This document shows positions 7,495 through 10,453 of a stretch of DNA of 10,453 bases, in pieces. The first letter of the stretch is position 1, and each line of letters opens with the position of its first letter. Source of the DNA: Cylindrobasidium torrendii FP15055 ss-10 (Eukaryota > Basidiomycota > Agaricomycetes > Agaricales > Physalacriaceae). The DNA lies in NCBI GenBank assembly GCA_000934385.1, contig KN880923.1, positions 1 to 10,453 of the forward strand, in the 5' to 3' direction. Under the pieces are notes generated by a model. It was given only the letters and a program-made list of their open reading frames with translations, did no database searches and was not told where the DNA came from. The translations under genes and the position numbers were made by a program.

Positions 7495-8190
7495 TGCGGG
7501 AAGCTAGTACGAGTGGCACGGCGGCTGCGGTCCTGTCGAGTATTTCCCGCCCAAGTCCCACGTCGAGCGGTCGGCCGGAAATCCCACTGGGTCCCAACGA
7601 GTAATCCAAGGCGAATGAAAAATCCAGAGCAGTAGGGAGGACACAAGGAGAGGAAGGGACAATAAGCAGTTGCTGAAATAGTCCAGCCGAGTCACCTCCG
7701 GTCTTTGTCAGTCGGTGCATTGTTCTCAGAACGAGGCACGAACTTACAATAATCACTACGAGCTTGAGGCCATGGAGGGTGCAGAGGTCATGTCTGGAAG
7801 GTGATGATGGTATCTGGAATGTGGTATGTATGTAGTGGTGGTGATATGTGCTCAAGAAAGAAGATGCGAAGCCTAGGCTAGGCATACACAGGTTTTCATG
7901 GCGACGATCGCGCAACACATTCGAAACAAATGCCGTACCGGCGATGTATCCGCTATGAAAGTAACGGGCATGAAGCAGGCCGTTTTTCAGGAATTTCTAA
8001 AGTACAGCCCATTCGCATTTGTGGCAATGAGGGTTTGTACTGGGTTTCTGCGTGGTCTCGAACCAGCCGCCCGGCTCGTCGACGATAATAAGCGATGTGC
8101 CTTGAAAGCTTGATTGCATTATGAGGTGGCTGGTCAGACCTGCAGGAATCTAAAATTTTCCTTTCTGCAACCATCATCTCGTTTTAAAGC
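7495..8190. other. Divergent promoter region between the disordered-protein gene and the MFS gene
   Basis: About 0.7 kb with no supportable protein gene. The left half is probably the leader of the minus-strand gene, including a possible short upstream ORF and a leader intron (annotated separately). The right half is the promoter of the transporter and ends in a T/C-rich stretch before its ATG. The frame 7898-8113 (plus) is open but shows no family features. No clear TATA box was found for the transporter. Confidence 0.55.
7703..7793 (-). other. Possible 5'-leader intron and 11-codon upstream ORF of the disordered-protein gene
   Basis: On the minus strand an ATG at about 7791 opens an 11-codon frame (MTSAPSMASSS) closed by TAG. 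A consensus donor GTAAGT begins at 7747 and is followed by GACTGACAAAG, which ends at 7703 and would define a 45-nt intron typical of this window. The acceptor is uncertain; later AGs would give a longer intron. This makes a leader intron plausible and the upstream ORF a possible translational control, but no transcript evidence is available. Confidence 0.3.
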
Positions 8191-9830
8191 ATGTCCGACT
8201 CTGCCCAGCTCGACAAAGCATCGCTCGATATCGAGAGCAAGATGCCCACCGTAGACGATGAAGCAATCTCTCCCGTGGACGACTTCCCCGACGGAGGGTT
8301 GCGCGCCTGGTTAATTGTCGTTGGAGTACCATTCCTCATTTTCCTCCTAATTATCTAAAATGCTAACAAATTCCTAGGCAATGTGTTGCACTTTTACAAC
8401 GTAAGCCTGAACGTCCGGCCTCTCTTCAAGATCAGACCCTAGGTCGTGGTCAATATCCTTCCCAAGAAACACAAGCTCATATTATTCCCTTCAACAGATT
8501 CGGCTTCGTCAACTCCTGGGGCGTCTTTCAAGCATACTATCAGACGGAGCTGTTGAAGGACACGCCGACGTCAGACATGTACGCTTTGGCTGTTTACATC
8601 CTTGCTTGCAGTCATTGACACTCTTCTCAGTGCATGGATAGGCTCCATCCAGTACTCATTTGTCTTCCTTCCTGGTGTATTTGCCGGCCGCCTCTTCGAC
8701 CTAGGATGCTTCCGCCCACTCTTCCTAACATCCAGCGCCTTGTTGGTCACCGCAACATTCCTGGTCGCAGAATGCAAAGAGTACTGGCACTTTTTACTTT
8801 GCCAGGGCTTTGCCGTCGGGGTATGTCTGTTCTATCTCCCTATCTGAGACGCATCTCTGACTGAGCGTTGGAACAGCTGGCTGGCGGTGGAATCATGAGC
8901 AACACATCGGCGGTCGTCGCACACTGGTTCAAGAAACGCCGCGGTCTTGCCATGGGTATCATGGCAGTAGGCTCCTCTCTTGGAGGGACCCTCATTCCCA
9001 TTGCTGCCCGCAACCTGATTCCTCGTATAGGGTACGCATTCCGTACTTCCGTTTTATCAATAACTGACTTGTTCCGAAAGCTTCCCATGGACCATGCGTA
9101 TCGTTGGTTTCGTCCTCCTTACAGGGCTCACCGCTGCCAACTTGCTCGTTCGACGGCGCCTCCCTTGCACTGATGTCCGCGGCGGCCTCTTCAACCTCGC
9201 TGCCTTCAAGAACCCCGCATTCACACTCTATTGCGCATCGACATTTGTCCTGTTCTTCGGCATATACACAGTCCTCACCTACATCGATGTGTCCGCTACG
9301 TCTGTAGGCATTCCAGCAGAATTCTCATTCTATCTGGTGTCGATTGCGAATGCTGGGTCTGGGGTTGGGCGGTACTGTGCAGGCTTGCTCTGTGACATGT
9401 ATGGACCCATGAACGTGATGATCCCATTCACGACTATCGCTGCAGTCATGACCTTTGCATGGCCATACGCTACGACCAAGGGTGCACTCATCGTCGTCGC
9501 CATTTTCTACGGGTACGTCTTCCTTTCGTATCGCGTTTTTGATGATTTTAACAAACTTGTAGGTTTGCCTCAGGCTCGTTCGTGTCGCTGCTCTCGAACC
9601 CCGTTATTGAATTCGGCGAGACAGCAGACGTGGGCCGTCGTACGGGAATGGTGACCACAATTCTGTCGTTTGGCGCGCTTGCAGGTCCCCCAATTTCTGG
9701 AGCTATCAACACGGGTACGGGTGGATTTGAAGCAGTTGGGTGGTATGCAGGAGGGGTTGTGCTTGTAGGCGTGTCCCTGATGTTCGCGAGTCGCTATCTG
9801 GTCCTTGGTGGGCTCCATGGGAGGGTGTAG
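8191..9830 (+). CDS. MFS transporter, monocarboxylate-permease (Mch)-like (7 exons)
   Basis: Plasma-membrane or vacuolar major facilitator of the monocarboxylate transporter type; the substrate of fungal Mch proteins is often not a monocarboxylate, so none is assigned. Exons: 8191-8325, 8378-8400, 8498-8578, 8631-8820, 8877-9031, 9081-9512, 9563-9830, giving 1284 nt and 427 aa. Introns are 52, 97, 52, 56, 49 and 50 nt. The cytosolic N-terminus is acidic and leads into PDGGLRAWLIVVG, the family's entry to helix 1. Further signatures are FGFVNSWGVFQAYYQ, AWIGSIQYSFVFLPG, GRLFDLG, GGGIMSNTSAVVAHWFKKRR, GLAMGIMAVGSSLGGTLIPI and TVLTYIDVSA. About twelve hydrophobic segments are present, with a short central loop after helix 6 (RRRLPCTDVRGG). 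Length is normal for the family. The start has A at -3. All seven exons join in frame with family-like junctions, so the gene appears intact. Confidence 0.95.
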
Positions 9831-10038
9831 AGTGGTGTTCAAATTACGGGACTGGCTATTACAAAAATGAAGCTTGGAAGACGGTGCAAAACGCCATCGC
9901 CTTATGCCGTACCTTAGAGTCAAGTTTCAACTATCGAAACCGTTACAAAAGCAATTGTTATAGTGAAAATGATTCGTACAAGCTGGCTGCTGCACTGGCA
10001 ACAGAAAGCGCCAAGTGCTGAAGGGGCGGCCTGTGGGC

Positions 10039-10050
10039 GTGACCGGTCAC
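10039..10050. repeat. 12-bp perfect palindrome
   Basis: GTGACCGGTCAC equals its own reverse complement. A further GGTGACCAC lies 18 bp downstream, so half-sites recur. It could bind a dimeric protein or form the edge of a repeat element; no specific factor can be named. Confidence 0.5.
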
Positions 10051-10122
10051 CGCCGAGGGTGACCACTGGCCACTGACGGCGTGGCACTGGCTAGGGTGGC
10101 GGACCTAACCCCCAAAACATGG

Positions 10123-10201
10123 GTACCAAGCATAAGTACCGGTACTGTACCGTACCGTACCATGTACTGTACACCCCCCGCCAGAAGGGTAGGTACAGTA
10201 C
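10123..10201. repeat. GTAC-rich block with an 11-bp inverted repeat
   Basis: The self-complementary tetramer GTAC occurs ten times in 79 bp, starting at 10123, 10136, 10142, 10147, 10152, 10157, 10164, 10169, 10193 and 10198. Neighbouring copies are often exactly 5 bp apart. GGTACTGTACC (10141-10151) and GGTACAGTACC (10192-10202) are exact reverse complements. It could be a degenerate short tandem repeat or the stem of a foldback element. Confidence 0.6.
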
Positions 10202-10217
10202 CTATCACATGATGCGT

Positions 10218-10238
10218 TCACGTGACCTTATCACGTGC
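10218..10238. promoter_or_regulatory. Twin CACGTG (E-box/Cbf1-type) sites
   Basis: CACGTG occurs at 10219-10224 and 10232-10237. The second reads ATCACGTG on the plus strand and the first reads GTCACGTG on the minus strand, so both fit the RTCACRTG form bound by Cbf1-type bHLH proteins. Spacing is 13 bp centre to centre. They could regulate a gene beyond the window; no gene here is clearly their target. Confidence 0.35.
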
Positions 10239-10453
10239 AGGCTTCGGATCACGGCGCGGGGCGGGCGGCGGCATGATCGGCGGGCACCCAACGACATTGG
10301 GGGGGAGTGGCATGGATCTCATTGGGGTGCCCAAGGGCTGTAACTTTGGTAAGTAATTAAAGCGTGCTATTGACGGAGTTTTGCAGCAATTTCAAAGTCA
10401 TTGGGCCATTGTGAGGCTACTTCAAAAGGTGTCTAAGTCCAGAGCCATTGTGG

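Larger units (their letters stand above)
9831..10453. other. Gene-free, palindrome-rich region downstream of the MFS gene
   Basis: The first 180 bp are probably the transporter's 3' untranslated region and are AT-richer. From about 10020 composition shifts to GC-rich with many palindromes and inverted repeats (annotated separately). Further imperfect inverted repeats include GGGCACCCAA (10282-10291) with TTGGGGTGCCC (10322-10332), one base different. GCCATTGTG recurs at about 10405 and 10444 at the window edge. No coding frame is credible. A decayed repeat element or a long upstream region of the next gene are both possible. Confidence 0.6.

Noticed and set aside
7310..7918. A 202-codon minus-strand frame overlapping the disordered-protein gene.
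   Set aside because: It shares only antiphase sequence with the 276-codon frame, has irregular composition and matches nothing; the part above 7495 is better explained as leader and promoter.
8054..8064. Second B-box-like sequence (GGTTCGAGACC on the minus strand).
   Set aside because: The surrounding bases do not form a T stem beyond 3 bp and no cloverleaf can be built.

Overview
The window looks like nuclear DNA of a filamentous basidiomycete, most likely an Agaricomycete. The genes are cut by many short introns (mostly 44-56 nt) with GTRNGY-type donors, CTRAC-type branch points close to the acceptor, and YAG/AAG acceptors. Protein content and compact spacing agree. All exon models were assembled by hand from splice signals, reading frame and family likeness, so no transcript supports them here.

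Layout: (1) 1-486 is gene-free and holds a two-copy ~114-bp AT-rich repeat and a strong hairpin. (2) 487-1449, minus strand, is a four-exon gene for ribophorin II/Swp1, a subunit of the ER oligosaccharyltransferase. (3) Only 57 bp separate its ATG from that of a divergent four-exon SEC20 gene (1507-2687, plus), an ER SNARE of the Golgi-to-ER pathway with a C-terminal HEEL retrieval-type signal. (4) 3739-4442 and 5517-6226, plus strand, are two six-exon genes for small secreted proteins. They are diverged tandem paralogs: all five introns share position and phase, exons 2, 3 and 5 have identical lengths (56, 16 and 78 nt), and two cysteines are conserved. (5) 6664-7494, minus, is a single-exon gene for a disordered, basic, Ser/Pro-rich protein of unknown function. 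(6) 8191-9830, plus, is a seven-exon gene for a monocarboxylate-permease-like MFS transporter. (7) 9831-10453 is gene-free and rich in palindromes: ten GTAC tetramers, two CACGTG boxes and a 12-bp perfect palindrome.

Functional links: SWP1 and SEC20 are both early-secretory-pathway housekeeping genes and probably share one very short bidirectional promoter. The paralog pair is the most distinctive content. It appears to be a lineage-type family of small secreted, probably disulfide-closed beta-domain proteins whose role is unknown. The transporter and the disordered-protein gene are divergent and separated by about 0.7 kb. No bacterial-type system, CRISPR array, intact transposon or convincing tRNA was seen.
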